Made by a program: the position numbers and the translations under genes
The notes under the pieces: generated by a model
What the model saw: only the letters and a program-made list of their open reading frames with translations
The model's database searches: none
Told to the model about the DNA's origin: nothing
Origin: Branchiostoma floridae
Taxonomy: Eukaryota > Chordata > Leptocardii > Amphioxiformes > Branchiostomatidae
DNA: 64,000 nt
Direction: 5' to 3'
Assembly (NCBI RefSeq): GCF_000003815.2
Contig: NC_049983.1
Span: forward strand, 2,395,591-2,459,590
Part shown: positions 24,893 through 37,789 of the stretch, piece by piece
Numbering within the stretch: position 1 is the stretch's first letter
How the letters are laid out: each line of letters begins with the position of its first letter

Positions 24893-25268
24893 ATAGTGTT
24901 ATCAAAGTACTTCCGTGGTCATATTGTCCGCCATCTTGGATACCGGCCGATGACGTCATCATATTAGCATATCTTTACATTTCATTCCAATCGATAATCT
25001 AGATAACATAAGATTTTATTTACGAAAGAAAATTGTAGTAATATAGCAAATGAACATGAAAAAGGGAATTGTTAGAACCGAAATTAGCGATTTTCGTAAA
25101 AAAAAAGGCGACGCGAAAGAATTGAATTTTTTAAACTTTGTGAACTTGTTGAAAACTAAATTTCAGAAAAAGTCAGCAAATTTTGTGGCTCTAGCGTAAG
25201 CTGCTCTGACATCATGCGGCATAAAGGTTGGCACAGGCCTAAACAGCCCCCCCCCCCCCTGACTAGGG
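24893..25268. mobile_element. piggyBac-like MITE, right-end fragment
   Basis: Ends CTGACTAGGG directly before TTAA (25269-25272). Its interior CCGCCATCTTGGAT and GATGACGTCATCA match the 13.9-kb part of the longer copy, but the left terminus is missing or too diverged to see; the left border given is approximate. Confidence 0.6.
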
Positions 25269-25272
25269 TTAA

Positions 25273-26359
25273 CAAAGATACATTGTCTTTGTATCGGTCC
25301 AAAAGCAAAATGAAGAAAAACGATTTCTTGCAAAATCGATTCCATGATTCTATGCTAACTGGCATCAAACGAATGTCAGTGCCGCTTCATCATCTCTTTC
25401 TATGGCGTCAAAGATTCTTAATGAGACGTTTTACAAAGAGATAGAAGAAGACGATTTATCCCGCTTATGTTATCATCGTCTGTCACCTTTGCTCTGTTTT
25501 CAAAGCATGATCAATCACGACAAACTGTCAAGAACATCCCCTTTCCATTAGAGGAGCCAACCCCTGACTCTGAGAGACTTAAGATTTTACAGATCGCTCA
25601 AGGTACTGCATAGATGAATAAAGAATCTCTGAAAGTTCTTTCTTTGAAGGTGTCTTTTTCTTCTTCTTCAGTCATGCCAAACCTGCTAAAATATTCATAT
25701 ACTTTCCATTTTAGTGGTGGTTCTAACTTTTCTTGAAAATGGCCATATCACAAAAATGCGTAACAAGAAACTGATTTTTAAAGTATAATTGCGTATTGTT
25801 GATTGTATGCCAAAATGATTGAATCCAGGCCCATAAATTATGTTGATATTTTTTTCAGGCGACGTCTCAGGGACGAGCCGAACTGTACGATGTTAACCGC
25901 CAGTAAATTGACAATAGGTGGATTACTGGGGGGGAATTATACTGCATTTTCTTGCAAATTCTGCTGTTTTTTTGCGTTGGTTTTAAAATCGTACTGTTAC
26001 ATTTTGCATTCATCTTTCAGTTTTAAAGTCAAGGGATACACAAATTTATGATTTGGGTCGCCGTACAGTCTTTCAGCGATCGCCGTCTAGATTTATTTAT
26101 CGGAAAGGGAGAATTAATCGCCGTTTTCTCTGGCGTCAAGGATTCTTCATCTAACGTCACGCAAACAGATAACACAAGAAGAATAATCCTACTTACCTTA
26201 TCATCTTAAGTCACCTCTGCTCTATTTCAATGGCATCATCTGTCATGTCTAAATACTTGAAAGCAAAGCTAATACTGACAGTCGTTTAACCAACTTTTGG
26301 TCTTATTTAGCTTTTAAACAAAGACGGTTTGAATGCGTCACTGCACTCAAGGTAATTAA
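25273..26359. other. Non-coding, no gene recognised
   Basis: Two related GCGATCGCCGTC / AAGATTCTT-containing pieces (25400s and 26080-26150) suggest an old local duplication; not resolved. Confidence 0.35.
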
Positions 26360-26640
26360 GTCTAACAGGACCATATGCAAAGAACTATCATCCTGTAAAA
26401 GTAAAGGCGTAGTAGATCTCTACAATAGCGTTTGGGGGCCATAGGGGCAGTGGGTTGTTTTCCATTGTGTCTGGGACACTGTAATGGAAGGCGGGGCCCA
26501 ACCCTATTCTTCCACTGCTTTTTGCCTCCCCAACCGAAGTTATGTACCAATCATACACATGGGTAGAGTGAGAAAAGTCGTGGAGAGTGGAACAAGACCG
26601 GGAGCACGTCAGAGGTTTAAACCCCAACCATCTTTACAAA
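26360..26640 (-). repeat. Degenerate SINE, minus strand
   Basis: On the minus strand: CTCTGACGTGCTCCCGGTC, CACGACTTTTCTCACTCTAC, TAACTTCGGTTGGGGAGGC and AACAACCCACTGCCCC, the same order as family 1 with a related tail at 32.4 kb. Confidence 0.5.
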
Positions 26641-26765
26641 CACGAGGCCTCAAGAGCTTCTAAAAAGCATAGTATGTTAGAGTTTTCTTACAACACAGCT
26701 GAATTATTCTTTTTATTTACTGTCCAACATTTCGGTAGAAACGTCTGCCCTCCTTTTTTAACCTC

Positions 26766-26960
26766 CTTTATCCGTGGGGGTAACCTACATCCATTCTTAA
26801 AGGGGTATTTAGTGATATAAATTCGATGGAAGTTACTCTAAATTGCAATTTAAAAAAAAAATAAAAAATATTGCACTTTGAAACCACTGTCCGTAGACTT
26901 GATATTCCGTAATTTCCTGTTTTAAAAGCAATGGGTATCTTGTAGACATTTAAGCGTTTT
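26766..26960. repeat. Fold-back family copy
   Basis: Contains CCACTGTCCGTAGACTTG and the AT-rich centre with the diverged opposite arm ending near TATCCGTGGGGGTAACC. Degenerate. Confidence 0.5.
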
Positions 26961-27038
26961 AATTGCTGTGTATTTAAATCTACATCAATTTGATGGACAT
27001 TCAATGACATTTGCATCGTCATCAGGAAAAAATGGGTA

Positions 27039-27964
27039 TAGGGCTTATTCACGTGACGTCATCACCCCTTCCCTCCTTGCGCCGCCATTTTGGTGTACCA
27101 CCAGTCCCGGCGAAGATTCTCGGTGTCTGAAGGTCTCTAACTCCGAGGAAAGTGAAGTCATTTACACGCTGTTTGACTATGCAAAGACCTTCCAACCTCA
27201 AGTCATATTTTCGCTACAAAAATCGGATGGAAATTATCCATATTTCATCAGTGAGGGAAAGTTTTCGGAGATCCAGTCTACTTTACGAACACGGCAACAG
27301 TGACAGGGTTACAGCGGAGTCCATCAATTTTGTCTTTGTTATTTTGTTCTGTGAACGACTTTCTGCACACTCAGTTAAAAACGTACCAGGCTTACAACAA
27401 CTTGATGAAAAGACCTTGTGACAACGTAGTATCTGGACAAATACTGGAGTGTAGGATGAGATTTAGTTGATAGAAGTACGTAGTGATCGGGAACGTTCGA
27501 CATTCAGAAGTTGGACGACCACAGGATAATATCCTGTGCCGCGGTTTTTGTTCAAACACAGTTAGCATCTTGTACTCTTGTTGTGTTTTTTTTTTCATGG
27601 AAATTCATCAAAGAACTAGGGTACATGCTCCTGCTGTCGTTTATGGACTCCGCTGTTTGTTTTCGGAATTCCCCTTCGTATTTTCATTCCCGCACGGCTT
27701 TCCCAGAGAATCGCGAAGCAAATCTTACTGTTACCCAATCTGTGTGCGATTTACCAGTGCAGAACCAACATCCCACGCCAAGACAAAGCACTGTGATTGT
27801 GAAACTAAACGTTTTGAACGGAAATGGTGCATTGCTTGGGAAATATTTACAATTTTTATGGCGAGTTGCATAGGGCCCCACTGCAGGCGGGCTGACTGTG
27901 GTACACCAAAATGGCTGACTTTGCTCGTTGCTAGGGGGAGGATCACGTGACTGAATAAGCCCTA
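27039..27964. mobile_element. 926-bp non-autonomous element with TAGGGCTTATTCA termini
   Basis: Left TAGGGCTTATTCACGTGA and right end TCACGTGACTGAATAAGCCC-TA are inverted, flanked by TA on both sides. Just inside, both ends carry CATTTTGGTGTACCAC. The interior has open frames up to 155 codons with no recognised transposase motif. TA duplication suggests a Tc1/mariner-like origin, but the termini are not diagnostic. Confidence 0.68.
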
Positions 27965-27966
27965 TA

Positions 27967-29293
27967 GATACGTTAAGAAAAATATCAATTACCTCTTATT
28001 TCAAAGGGGAAAAATGATTTTCGAAATTTGTTGAACAAACTTTAATCGAAACCTAGTCGATTCCATGTTATACAGATGATGTCAATTTCCCGCAGTTCCC
28101 CCCCCCCCCAAATTCAACTATGTTGTAAACCAAACGAAGTAGATGCAAAATGATCAAAGACATTCCGCAAAATGAAATAGATATCAGAAAAAAATGTCCT
28201 AATGTCATAGAATACATAAGTGAATCCCAGCATCAGAGAAGAAGATGCAAGAATAACAAAAATGAAGAACCTAAATCAATTCAGTAAACCATACTATCTG
28301 TTTAGCCATTCGATCAATTGTTCAGTCCAATTAAATTTTGTTATGAAGGAAGCTATCAGCACGCTCGCATTAATTGTATGCCTCCCAGGGGATGTCATCC
28401 TTATAATCAAATCAAAATGGCATAATTCCTAAGTTTGCATATTATCCGTTGGAAGCAAACGCTATTACAGTTGCTACGTCAGTATGAATTCTGAGAATTA
28501 TAGTGCAAATAACACATTTTATCAACCACGATCACTTTTTTGTAATCTAGAAGATTTATTGTGCTATAAACCGTAACAATTCTTCATCGATGATGCCATC
28601 TTGACAGGCGTACTTGTGAAGGATGTCTCCAATTTTTTCTGAGTTCGATTTTCTTGGCGGACACACCATTACCGGCCCCATTGGGAGCTGAACACAATAT
28701 CTCCGTGAGAGCCACCTTTAGAATGCGTAGTTCTTCAATGTCGGAAAGTCTGAGCTAAATTTGGTACTAGTGTTGCTTTGAAATGACAAAGGTCGTGGGC
28801 GAGACACGACTGCGTGTGATTATGTCGTCAAATATCATTGTATGTTTGCCTTAGCTTGAACTCTTGTTGGACAGACAGTACCAACGTGGAAAAGAGCTTG
28901 AAATGCGTGATGTTTTTTACTTTAGTTTTATTTTTTGTTTACCTTCCCAAGTAAAGCGGTGTCTTAAAGCTGGATAACGATTTTTTTTACACGACAGAAG
29001 TACAGAATAATGAAAGAAGTACAAATTTTTTACGACCTTTTGGTGCCCCTTTTTTCGCACCAAGAGCCCCGAATCGACATGGCCTCGGGGGTATATCAAT
29101 ATAGTAGCTCCTGTAGGGGATATCTACCATCAGAACATTGAGAATTAGTGATTCTCCAACATTACCATCTCTTCCTTGCCACACATCCATCTACATGCAC
29201 CTACCAACATCATCTCTGTTTCGTTATGTATAATTTAATTTATTTATTTGACTTCTTCTTTGGAGGCAGTGGCTGATGAAAAGTCCCACTTCT
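27967..29293. other. Non-coding
   Basis: One MITE-type right terminus (GGGGATGTCATCC, TATAATCAAATCAAAATGGC) at 28388-28422; the rest is unassigned. Confidence 0.4.
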
Positions 29294-29497
29294 TTAATGA
29301 TTAGTAGGTTCTGTGATTTTAACAGAAATATATTTTTTTAGGTCTACTAACTGGTGAAAAGTTGGAAATATTGTTTTGATTGTGTCAAAAAGGTTGTTTC
29401 TTTCGTCATCATAATGGGGGCAGTTACATATAAAATGTATTTCATCTTCCACTGCATCCGTCGCACCATCACGCAATGGACTCATCGCCTTGATCAT
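29294..29497 (-). pseudogene. Second LINE ORF2 C-terminal remnant
   Basis: The minus-strand frame contains VEDEIHFICNCPHYDDERNNLF and a stop 30 codons later; it is the same zinc-knuckle-like tail as at 47.5-47.8 kb but clearly diverged, so it comes from another insertion. Nothing recognisable precedes it. Confidence 0.6.
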
Positions 29498-30019
29498 TGT
29501 TCACAAGACTGGTCCACCACCTCACAAGGGAATATTGAACTGCTACAAATCATGCGAATCAAAACTGCTCGCTTGAACGGTCGACTACTGTGACTTTAAA
29601 GGGGGGGGGGGGGTGAAATTACGGAAGGCAGTGTGATTTTCCAATAGATTGTGTGTCAATGGATATATGGATATATTATCTGACGACCTTTTGCAGAATT
29701 CCACTGGTAGTTAATTATATACAGACTGTGTGTGTATAAAATGTGATGATGTGATGGCTGTTACTTCGTATCCGAAGATCAATGGTAGGCAGACAAGGTT
29801 GCTTAGACGGCCAGTCTGCCTGGCCTGCAGACACATTGTGTTTAGGTCTTGTCAGACACATTAGATTCAGTCATAGCATTTTTGATAGACGCGAGACTCT
29901 ACTTTAACGTATGATATAAACTGTTATATATCTATAACTTCAGTAGAATAATAATCTATTGGAAAACAACACTGTCCTCTTGAGCTTAGAACACTTTTAA
30001 GACTTCGTTTGAGCATTTA

Positions 30020-30530
30020 CATTACATAACCTGGTGTGTTACGCCGAAGGGGGGTTATACAAGCTATATAGATGCAGATACGGAATGATACAGTCTTGGC
30101 ATGGAGGACTGTTAAAGAAAGACTGATATTAAACATAATCTCTCATTACCAGAGGATCTTGGCTCACACCAACGAGCAGTTATAGATCTCTACAACCTAT
30201 CAGTAGCGTTACAATACACCTTATTCAACAAAAATACATTCAGACATTCAGGGGCATCTACTCTAGATAGTTTAAAAGAACACTTGAAGATTGATGTGCA
30301 AATGTTTGGTGTGACGGGTCCTTCGGTGTAATATAACCAGCTGCTGCCGCGCCGCATGCCTACGCGTGCGAAGCTGGTGTGTTTGAGTTTGAGTTTATTA
30401 TGATCCACATTTAGCCTCCTCAGAGTGTTACGCTGAAGGGCGGTTATACCGGCTATATAGATACAGATACAGATACAGAATGCTGAAACAAGAACAAAAA
30501 AACGCCATGCTTTCATATACAGCTCCAAAT
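30020..30530. repeat. Dispersed repeat related to 4173-4530
   Basis: Contains two copies of a TGTTACGC(C/T)GAAGG-GGTTATAC block followed by GCTATATAGAT and ATACAGATACAGA, the inverse of parts of 4330-4450, plus ATATAACCAGCTGCTGCCGC. Not coding as far as I can see. Confidence 0.5.
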
Positions 30531-31853
30531 TTATACATCAATATGATCGATACGTTAAAAGCACAATTCTTTATCTTAATAATTTTACATACGTGTATAT
30601 GATGTAATAGGTATAGTTAAATGTTGGTAACCGTTTAATGTTGTAAGATATGTAAAAAACAAAAAAAAACAAAAACATTTGTATACCAGTACAATTCAGT
30701 GCACGAGTTTTGAAAGAAATATAAAGCATTTCTACTACTACTAGCAAAGAGCTTGTCACATGACATACAATCTGCTAGTAAGTCCGGCAGGATTTTTTTC
30801 TGCACGTTTCTAACGTTATATAAATCAGTAATTAGACCGTTATCTTGCTGTATAACATATATGTACTTTGTATGTCCAGAAAGATGAGGTACTCACAGAT
30901 TTATGCATGCTAGCTAATGGACTGAGTATCGGGTAGAAAGCTTGCAGTACAACGCTTCCACAGTAAACCATCAATCTGCAGATCAACATAAAACCATCTG
31001 CAGACCAAAATAAATCTGCGGATCGAAAGCCCGACACTCCTTATTAACCAAAATAAGAAAATAGAATGAAATAAAATAGAAAATCATTCTTCATGGCTTG
31101 CATGGTGCATTGAATGTGTATTGTAGTATAAAAAAACAGTGTTTTGGGATACGCGCGGACCCCAGGTGAAAAAAAGATTCATCAGTCCAGGAAGGTGTAC
31201 TGTTGAGGGTTAAACTGCAAATATTGCAGTTTAAAACCACCTCTCGTTCACTAGACATCCCTGAATACATTGCTTTTAATTTAGAAACAACGGATATATG
31301 TTACCCCGCGGATAAAGTGACCTAGCGTTCATCCAGTTGAAAAAAAAACACTATAGCAAAATGTATTGTGTAAATTTGTTATGTTATATCAAAACCACCT
31401 CCCATAGATTACCCAAATATGAAGCAAACGAGCGTTACATACTGAATATCCATTGTATTGCAAGTTTTTAAAAAATGGCAGATATATTTAGAGCATTCTC
31501 ATACAAAACGACAAAATAATAGCTTCACAAATACAGAACCAACCTCTCAACAGATACATGAACATTAGAAAGTTCACAATTACATCAAAGCAACTAACAA
31601 GAACATCAAACCAATGGCGTCATATATAGAGTCCTTGATCAAACAGAACTACATTATTTACAGTGTCACGCACACGTGGTCGTTAGCACAACCTCAAAGG
31701 ACTAATACCGCAGCGGACGTCATCTGGTGCTGACATTTTTGAACTGAAAAAAAGCAACGATTCAGTAATTACTTTCGTAAAAAGAGTTTCTCTCGGTTTG
31801 TATCATAGCTTTTTGATTGTTTGAAGTTTCTTTCAGCTGGCCTAGCGTGAGTT
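30531..31853. other. Non-coding apart from the fold-back copy at 31205
   Basis: CAGATCAACATAAAACC / CAGACCAAAATAAATC imperfect direct units at 30978-31025; no gene. Confidence 0.4.
31205..31330. repeat. Fold-back family copy
   Basis: Contains AACTGCAAATATTGCAGTTT at its centre, then CTCTCGTTCACTAGACATCC and the ACAACGGATATATGTTACCC arm. Confidence 0.45.
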
Positions 31854-32115
31854 CGCGTGGCGCAGAGGCAGCGTGTTTGGCTCGAGTTCGAGAGATCGAG
31901 TACACAAAATTAGTACCTAGCTTCGGCTAGGGCCGTCGGATAGATTGTTAAATGGAGTTCCAGTGTTTGGGGAGAGCCACACCCCACGCACGTTAAAGAA
32001 CCGACTACACCTTTCGATAAAGAGTAGTGGCATGCTCCGGTGTGCGATGGTGAAAATCCTTCTGTCGGGAGTTGGTGACCTTCATCGCGTCTGAGCAGCA
32101 AGGTCGTGATGATGA
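31854..32115 (+). repeat. SINE fragment, family 2 body
   Basis: Contains GTGGCGCAGAGGCAGCGTG (head-like), TACCTAGCTTCGGCTAGGGC, GTTAAATGGAGTTCC, GAGAGCCACACCCC and CACGTTAAAGAACC in the same order as the 57-kb copy. Confidence 0.6.
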
Positions 32116-32264
32116 TAGTGAAGATCCAATCTTGTCTTAAATAGCGGGGAAATGGTGTAACTGGAGACTTGCAGGATTGGAATGCTGGTGTGGCCCGGAT
32201 CCAATGTTGTTGAAGTGGCTTAGCGTGGCAAAACTGCAGGATATTTGTCCTAAAGGGGTTAAAA

Positions 32265-32480
32265 TGCGGTCATCCTACCGATCGTGTGTCCTGGGAAAAG
32301 GCACTAAACACGACTTTCCTGACTCCACTGAAAAGGTGTTAAAATTCGTACCTGACTTCGGCTGGGGAGGGTAAAGACGGCAAAGGAGAGGCATGGCCTC
32401 CACCTCTGCCTTCCAATACCCTTCCCTAGACACAGTGGATAACAACTCACTGCGTCAACGGCATCAAACATTCTATGAAC
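32265..32480 (+). repeat. SINE fragment, family 1 body
   Basis: Contains GGGAAAAGGCACTAAACACG, GTACCTGACTTCGGCTGGGG and a tail ending ACAACTCACTGCG, matching the family 1 body; the tRNA-like head is absent. Confidence 0.55.
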
Positions 32481-34689
32481 TACATTTACCGCAGGTTATC
32501 TATAGCGCGTGTCCACAAATTGGGGACAAGAAGAAGCATACACAGAACTCGCTATGAATTCTTATACGGCGTCTTTCCGTCAAAATTGACCATGGTAAAA
32601 TACTAATTGATATAGACCCTAGCTACAGCGTCGACTGTTGCTAAACAGTCCCATGAAAAAAAAAACAGTCTCTGCTACGTAGGGCACATCTGTAGGCTGA
32701 TTCATCAGGCCTGTTCTTTTCGCAGGATCCACTTTTCTTCTGCCATTCTCACCAATCTGTTTTCTCCCGGTTTTAGCTGGACAGTGTGCATCTCCAGCTG
32801 GATCTTACATTCGCAAGGTTCTCCCCGTGCTCAATATATTCAAACGTCTTGTTTCATGTTGTGTAAATCAGCCTTTGACAGCTCTTAAGTTGAGATTTAA
32901 ATGAACAAAAGCTGCGATTTCACCTTTTTACACAGCTCAGCTGCTACTGGCAGCCGTCCATGCATTTCAAACGAGTTTGAAGTGTTCATCTCTACCGTGA
33001 TATCCCTCTGGGTACATAAGCTCTGCAGACGAGAGCAGAGAGCAAGTCCTTCCACAACCTTAGTCACAGAACTAATGACTACAGCCTACGCACATGTCAC
33101 TTAAGGTCATGTTCAAATATATGGATGACATCCTCTGGGACCCAAAACTGGTTCGAGCGTGCGAACGAAGAAAAAAAAAACGTTTGACAAAAAGCTTGCC
33201 TTAATTATGGAATCTGAGTGGTCAGGATGTAACGACTGGAAGGTTGAACAAATGTCTAAACACAAAGAGTATGTGGTACCGATCAATGTTTTTTTAAAAA
33301 TTCTTTTACATCTTTTTTTCCTTTTTCGTCAATTTGCAACATATATTTCCTTATCTTGCAACTGCTTTGTACGATTTACAGCATGGTTGATATATTGTTG
33401 TTGTTGCTTTTTTTTGTGTGTGGAAACGGACGATGATAGATGCGCGCTTGGATGCTATCCATATAGTCTCATCAACCTGGCCAAAATAATACAACACGTT
33501 TCTGTCGTCAGAATGTTGTTGTTGTCTCTCTAACCGCTTCAGTTCGTCGGTATATGGTCACATGTGCTTTAATGGACATTTCAAGCAATGACTCTTCTGC
33601 AAGTTGACAGTAGGGCAAGACTGAAAGATTGTTTCTAACTCATCCCATTATGGTAGTGATCCTTGAGTGATTATCGACTTGTGCAAGCGAAAATCTCAGT
33701 TAAAACAAATGTTCTGCGTGTGTTGCTCTAGAATTTCTACTGTTGCATCATTAATTAAGACATATAGGACATACAAAATAGAACCCTCGCCCATTACATT
33801 TCAGAGTGCATGGCGACCTCCCTACGACGTATCTACGTCTACACCGCAACTCAAAATTTAGAAGAGCACGAGCTCAACGAATGTTATTGATGAAAAGAGA
33901 CGAATCTTTTTAATCTTTATGTGTTTTGTTGTCTTCCGAAAATAATTTGATACGCTATAGGATAGAGGAGAATTTTGGTTGTGGAAAGGAATTCTACGAT
34001 GTCCTGGTTTTTGTTGTGTTTTCATGTTACTTTTACATTTTCATGATATTTCATCTATGGAGTCAATATCATATTGGCAAAAAATCTTATTTAAGTCGCA
34101 GCGAGATTGCAGATCGATCGCCATGTAGTCGAAATGGGGCCAAAAGGGTTCAGTTGCAAGAGATTGTCTTACCACAATACCGCAGATGTGAACTCTCAAA
34201 TGATAGGGATAATGAGACCGGCGTTATGTTACTGACTTTGTTATCACCGGCCACCCTTGGATGGAACTAAAGACCATCATGGAAATGTAGAGAGTATCTT
34301 AATGTAGTTTCACCTTAATGAAAAGCTATTCTGTCTCTGACGCCGGCCATAACGGGAAGTGCAATGGTTACTATTTATATACACAGACTATAACCCCACC
34401 GGTGCTGTGACATGCCCTATGACTATTAATCTCCAAGCAGATCCTTTGGTGCCATAAGATAGCATCAAAGCTGGCCAAGGAGTGTAGCCGGCTAAGGGAG
34501 TCAAACGGGCACCGGAGTTTGATACTTCCTACGGGAAGTTTGATACTATAATTTACGCACCGTGGATCTGGTTGGAGATTAGATGACTATGAATGATGAC
34601 TAACTGACACAGATTCAATATTCAGGTTCGATTCTCCTCGAGCTCTTATCGATACGTAACTAAATAGGTCCATATACGAGATTACAGGG
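32481..34689. other. Non-coding
   Basis: A GGATGACATCCTCTGG block at 33122 and GAGCGTGCGAACG after it match the MITE subterminal block also at 50038-50075. Frames up to 124 codons are low-complexity (Phe/Leu-rich) and not convincing. Confidence 0.4.
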
Positions 34690-34885
34690 TGTCATTTTGG
34701 GGTAACGGTTAGGGTGTTTGGCCCGGCATTCAGAGGCTCTGGGTTTAAAAAGGGCACTAGACACAAATATTCCTAACTTCAGTCAGGTGATACTGCGTTA
34801 CTAGTTTTTGGTAGGGACTTCCTTGGATTGGGGCATTGAATGAGGTTCCCGTGTTTTTGGAGAGCCACAACTCGATCAGGTTACA
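34690..34885 (+). repeat. Degenerate SINE ending at the 34901 MITE
   Basis: Contains GGTAACGGTTAGGGTG (head-like), AAAAGGGCACTAGACAC, GGCATTGAATGAGGTTCCCG and GAGAGCCACAACTCGA. A MITE starts 16 bp after it, probably inserted in the SINE body. Confidence 0.5.
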
Positions 34886-34900
34886 GAACACATCACGCTT

Positions 34901-35465
34901 CATGCCCGTAGCCAGGATTTTGGTTGGGGGGGGGGTTCTTTTTAGTACTTGTGGGACCATCGAGCGCCGCAGGCGCGAGACTCACGCCGAAGGCGTGAGC
35001 TTTCTAGGGGGGCCCGGGGGGCATGCTCCCCCGGAAAAATTGAAATCTTGACCCTCTAAAACGCAATTTCCTTCATTTTGACGGGCAAAATTCGCTGGCT
35101 AAGTTTAATGGAATTTCTATTGAATACTTTCGGCATAACTCTTTAAGGCCGACTGCCCCACGATGTCCGACACTAAAGGCACAAGGCGTCGCAATGCAGG
35201 TCCGGGAAAATTTTAAAATATGGACCCTCTGAAAAGCAATTTCCTGCACTTTCCGGGGCAAATTTTGCTGATAGACTCACTAAGATTGAATGAAATGTCT
35301 ATCAGTGAAAAATGCAAATCAGCCATGCCTATGAAAATATCTTGGACATGAAAAAGTGGACCTTTGAGTGTGAAAAAGTGGACCTTTGAGTGTGAAAAAG
35401 CGGACTTTTTGAGCGTGTGGGGGGGTTCTTCCGAACCCCCCGAACCCCCCCTGGCTACGGGCATG
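34901..35465. mobile_element. 565-bp MITE with CATGCCCGTAGCCAGG termini
   Basis: Both ends carry the 16-bp terminus perfectly (the right end as CCTGGCTACGGGCATG). G/C-run blocks lie inside each end, and a GTGAAAAAGTGGACCTTTGA tandem lies near the right end. The CATG could be the target duplication. No coding capacity. Confidence 0.75.
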
Positions 35466-36479
35466 CGCTTATCAAAAGTACCAGTGGTCTTTCCCGGTGT
35501 GAGTGGATCAAAAAAATATGACATGCAGCTTGTGATATGATTTCGCAAGTATGATATGATTTTGTTTAGTACAAATCTGGTGTTTTACGCCACGAGGTAA
35601 GCAATTATTTTGGCGCGTTAAGAGAAGACCATGGACTGCATAATTTTCCAATAGCTTACTGGAGTGAGATTTAACACATTTTTATTCATAAATCTTGGGG
35701 ATAATTCCTGTTGCTAACTAGGAGACAGTTACACAACTTCTGAACTACATTACATTTACTTGCAGAATAAGGTATAGCGTTAGTATTTGCTTTAGTTGTT
35801 AGTACATCTTTAGGTTGGTGAGTAAAATAGGTCATTTACATCAGGGCCCACAAACCTTCCCTCAACCGAGACGGTGGCCGATACCGACTACCAAGCACCT
35901 TTGACCCTTTGCTGACGTCACACATCCATTCCGAATGTGTGACGTAAGCTTTGAGTCATTTCAACTTGATAAGGATCAGAGAACTGATCGAAAGGTTGTT
36001 TGTAAGCCGTTTATTTTGTGTAGATGTATAATGTCTTAAAATTATAACATAACATTTTATTCATTTTGCACTCACTAATGGAGATCGTTTGAATAAACAA
36101 TAAACAATAAAGGTATAATGGGAAGGCCTAGCAACCAATCTCTGTACTCACGGTAATGGAACTTGACTTATGTGTTCCAACGCACTGCAAAATAAACGAT
36201 TCATGCTTTTAACCCAGCAGGCTTGGGCGACCGAAGGCCATGCATGTCGTGAGCCGGTAGTTCAAAGACCTTTGCTAGACTAATTTCTAATGTCTTATTT
36301 GTAACGTACGCCCCCACCTGCGTCACTAGACCGGTACCATTTGTTTCGGCCGACCTCATTTCTTCCGTTTTCTACGTCCTTGGAAGCTAAATTTACATGT
36401 TTGAAGTCACTGACGCGTGATGAATGTTGATGTTGTGCGTACATGTAGAGGGCTGTCATTTAGAAATTGTTTTAAGTGT
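35466..36479. other. Non-coding
   Basis: A TGACGTCACACATCC / GAATGTGTGACGTAAG inverted pair at 35912-35947 is the only structure noted. Confidence 0.4.
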
Positions 36480-36850
36480 GAGACAGTGAGTGAGACACAG
36501 ACACATGCACACAGAAAAGCAAAACGCACATACACGGTCACAGAGAGACAGAGAGAGAGATACACACACAGCCACATATAAGCACGTACACAATCGGATA
36601 CATACACGTACAAAGAGAAATGTACACCACACTAACGGACACACACACACACCGTGACACACACAGACACACACACACACACACACAGACACACACACAC
36701 ACACACAATCAACATGCATACATGTAAGGAGAAAAAAACAACGCATACAATCCCCCCGCACACACACACACAAACACGCACACACACACACAAACACACA
36801 TACACCACACACACATGTACAGTAAAAAACATACAGACACACACACAATC
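36480..36850. repeat. Degenerate CA/GA-rich microsatellite
   Basis: ACAC runs interrupted by GAC, AGAG and TAC units. Long open frames here are low-complexity artefacts. Confidence 0.9.
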
Positions 36851-37299
36851 ATACTAGTACTAGTTTGGCCCCTTATACTTCTAAGTTTTATCACATCACA
36901 AAAAAAACACAGCAAGGCTTGAAACAAAGTTCCACACATATTTATATTCAATTTAAGTTGGGTCTGGTAGTTACATGTAGGTATATCCTAATGCCGATCC
37001 ACATCAATTTAGCGACAGGATTTGGCAAGGCTATTGAAGTGTACTTATGACAAGCTACTGAGAAGTTTACATATCCTGCCTAGCTTTAGAAACATATTCT
37101 AAGGGTTTTATTCTTACCGTGCTTCCTGGGATTAGTGAAGGTCGCGGGACTTTAAACAACCTGCAAGACTCTTAGCCTCGAGGTTCGAGTGTGATGTAAA
37201 TGATCAAAAGTCCTCCTTTTATGCACGGCATTTCTTTGGCGAGATGCATACAAGAACGCTCTTTCTACAAGAAACTACAATCGCTGCACTACCAAAGAT

Positions 37300-37407
37300 G
37301 AAAAAGACTTTTGAGTGTGAAAAAGCGGACCTTTGAGTGTGAAAAAGTGGACCTTTGAGCGTGTGTGTGTATTCTTTCGAACCCCCCCCCCCCTGGCTAC
37401 GGGCATG
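37300..37407. mobile_element. Right-end fragment of the CATGCCCG MITE
   Basis: The last 108 bp (three TGAAAAAG-GGACCTTTGAG units, C run, CCTGGCTACGGGCATG) match the right end of the 34901 element. The rest is missing. Confidence 0.7.
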
Positions 37408-37789
37408 TAAAGAACGAAACCTTTTTTACGTTTGTACATTTCGTTGTCATTAAAATGATTTCTTTTGGAAATTGTTCATCCTACTCAACCCCAAAACAAG
37501 GCTATGCCAATTGCCATCAAGTTGAAGTGGGCCTAGAGGTTTTCCACAAAGGTTTTTTTAAGTATAGGTTGGGCATTTCGCGCTCTCAAAAAACGCGGTG
37601 AGATACTAGGATAGACGACTTTTGTACACAACCCACGACCACTTGTATCTGCTTCCTGGCTCTCCAGATTGATTGCAATGAAATCTTCGACAGTGTTGAG
37701 TCAGAGGGCAAGACCGGGCTTTGTGGACTAATCCATCTGTTGTCAAGAAGCTGACACATAAGCGCTGATTATGACAAGGGCTTTCTACA

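Noticed and set aside
27483-27950. 155-codon frame in the TA-flanked element as a transposase
   Set aside because: No DDE/DDD pattern or DNA-binding motif visible; kept only as a finding to test.
33159-33533. 124-codon frame with hydrophobic stretches
   Set aside because: Low-complexity T-rich DNA gives Phe/Leu/Cys runs; no family resemblance.
36654-36857. CRISPR-like array
   Set aside because: Irregular CA-rich microsatellite without spacer/repeat structure; organism is eukaryotic.
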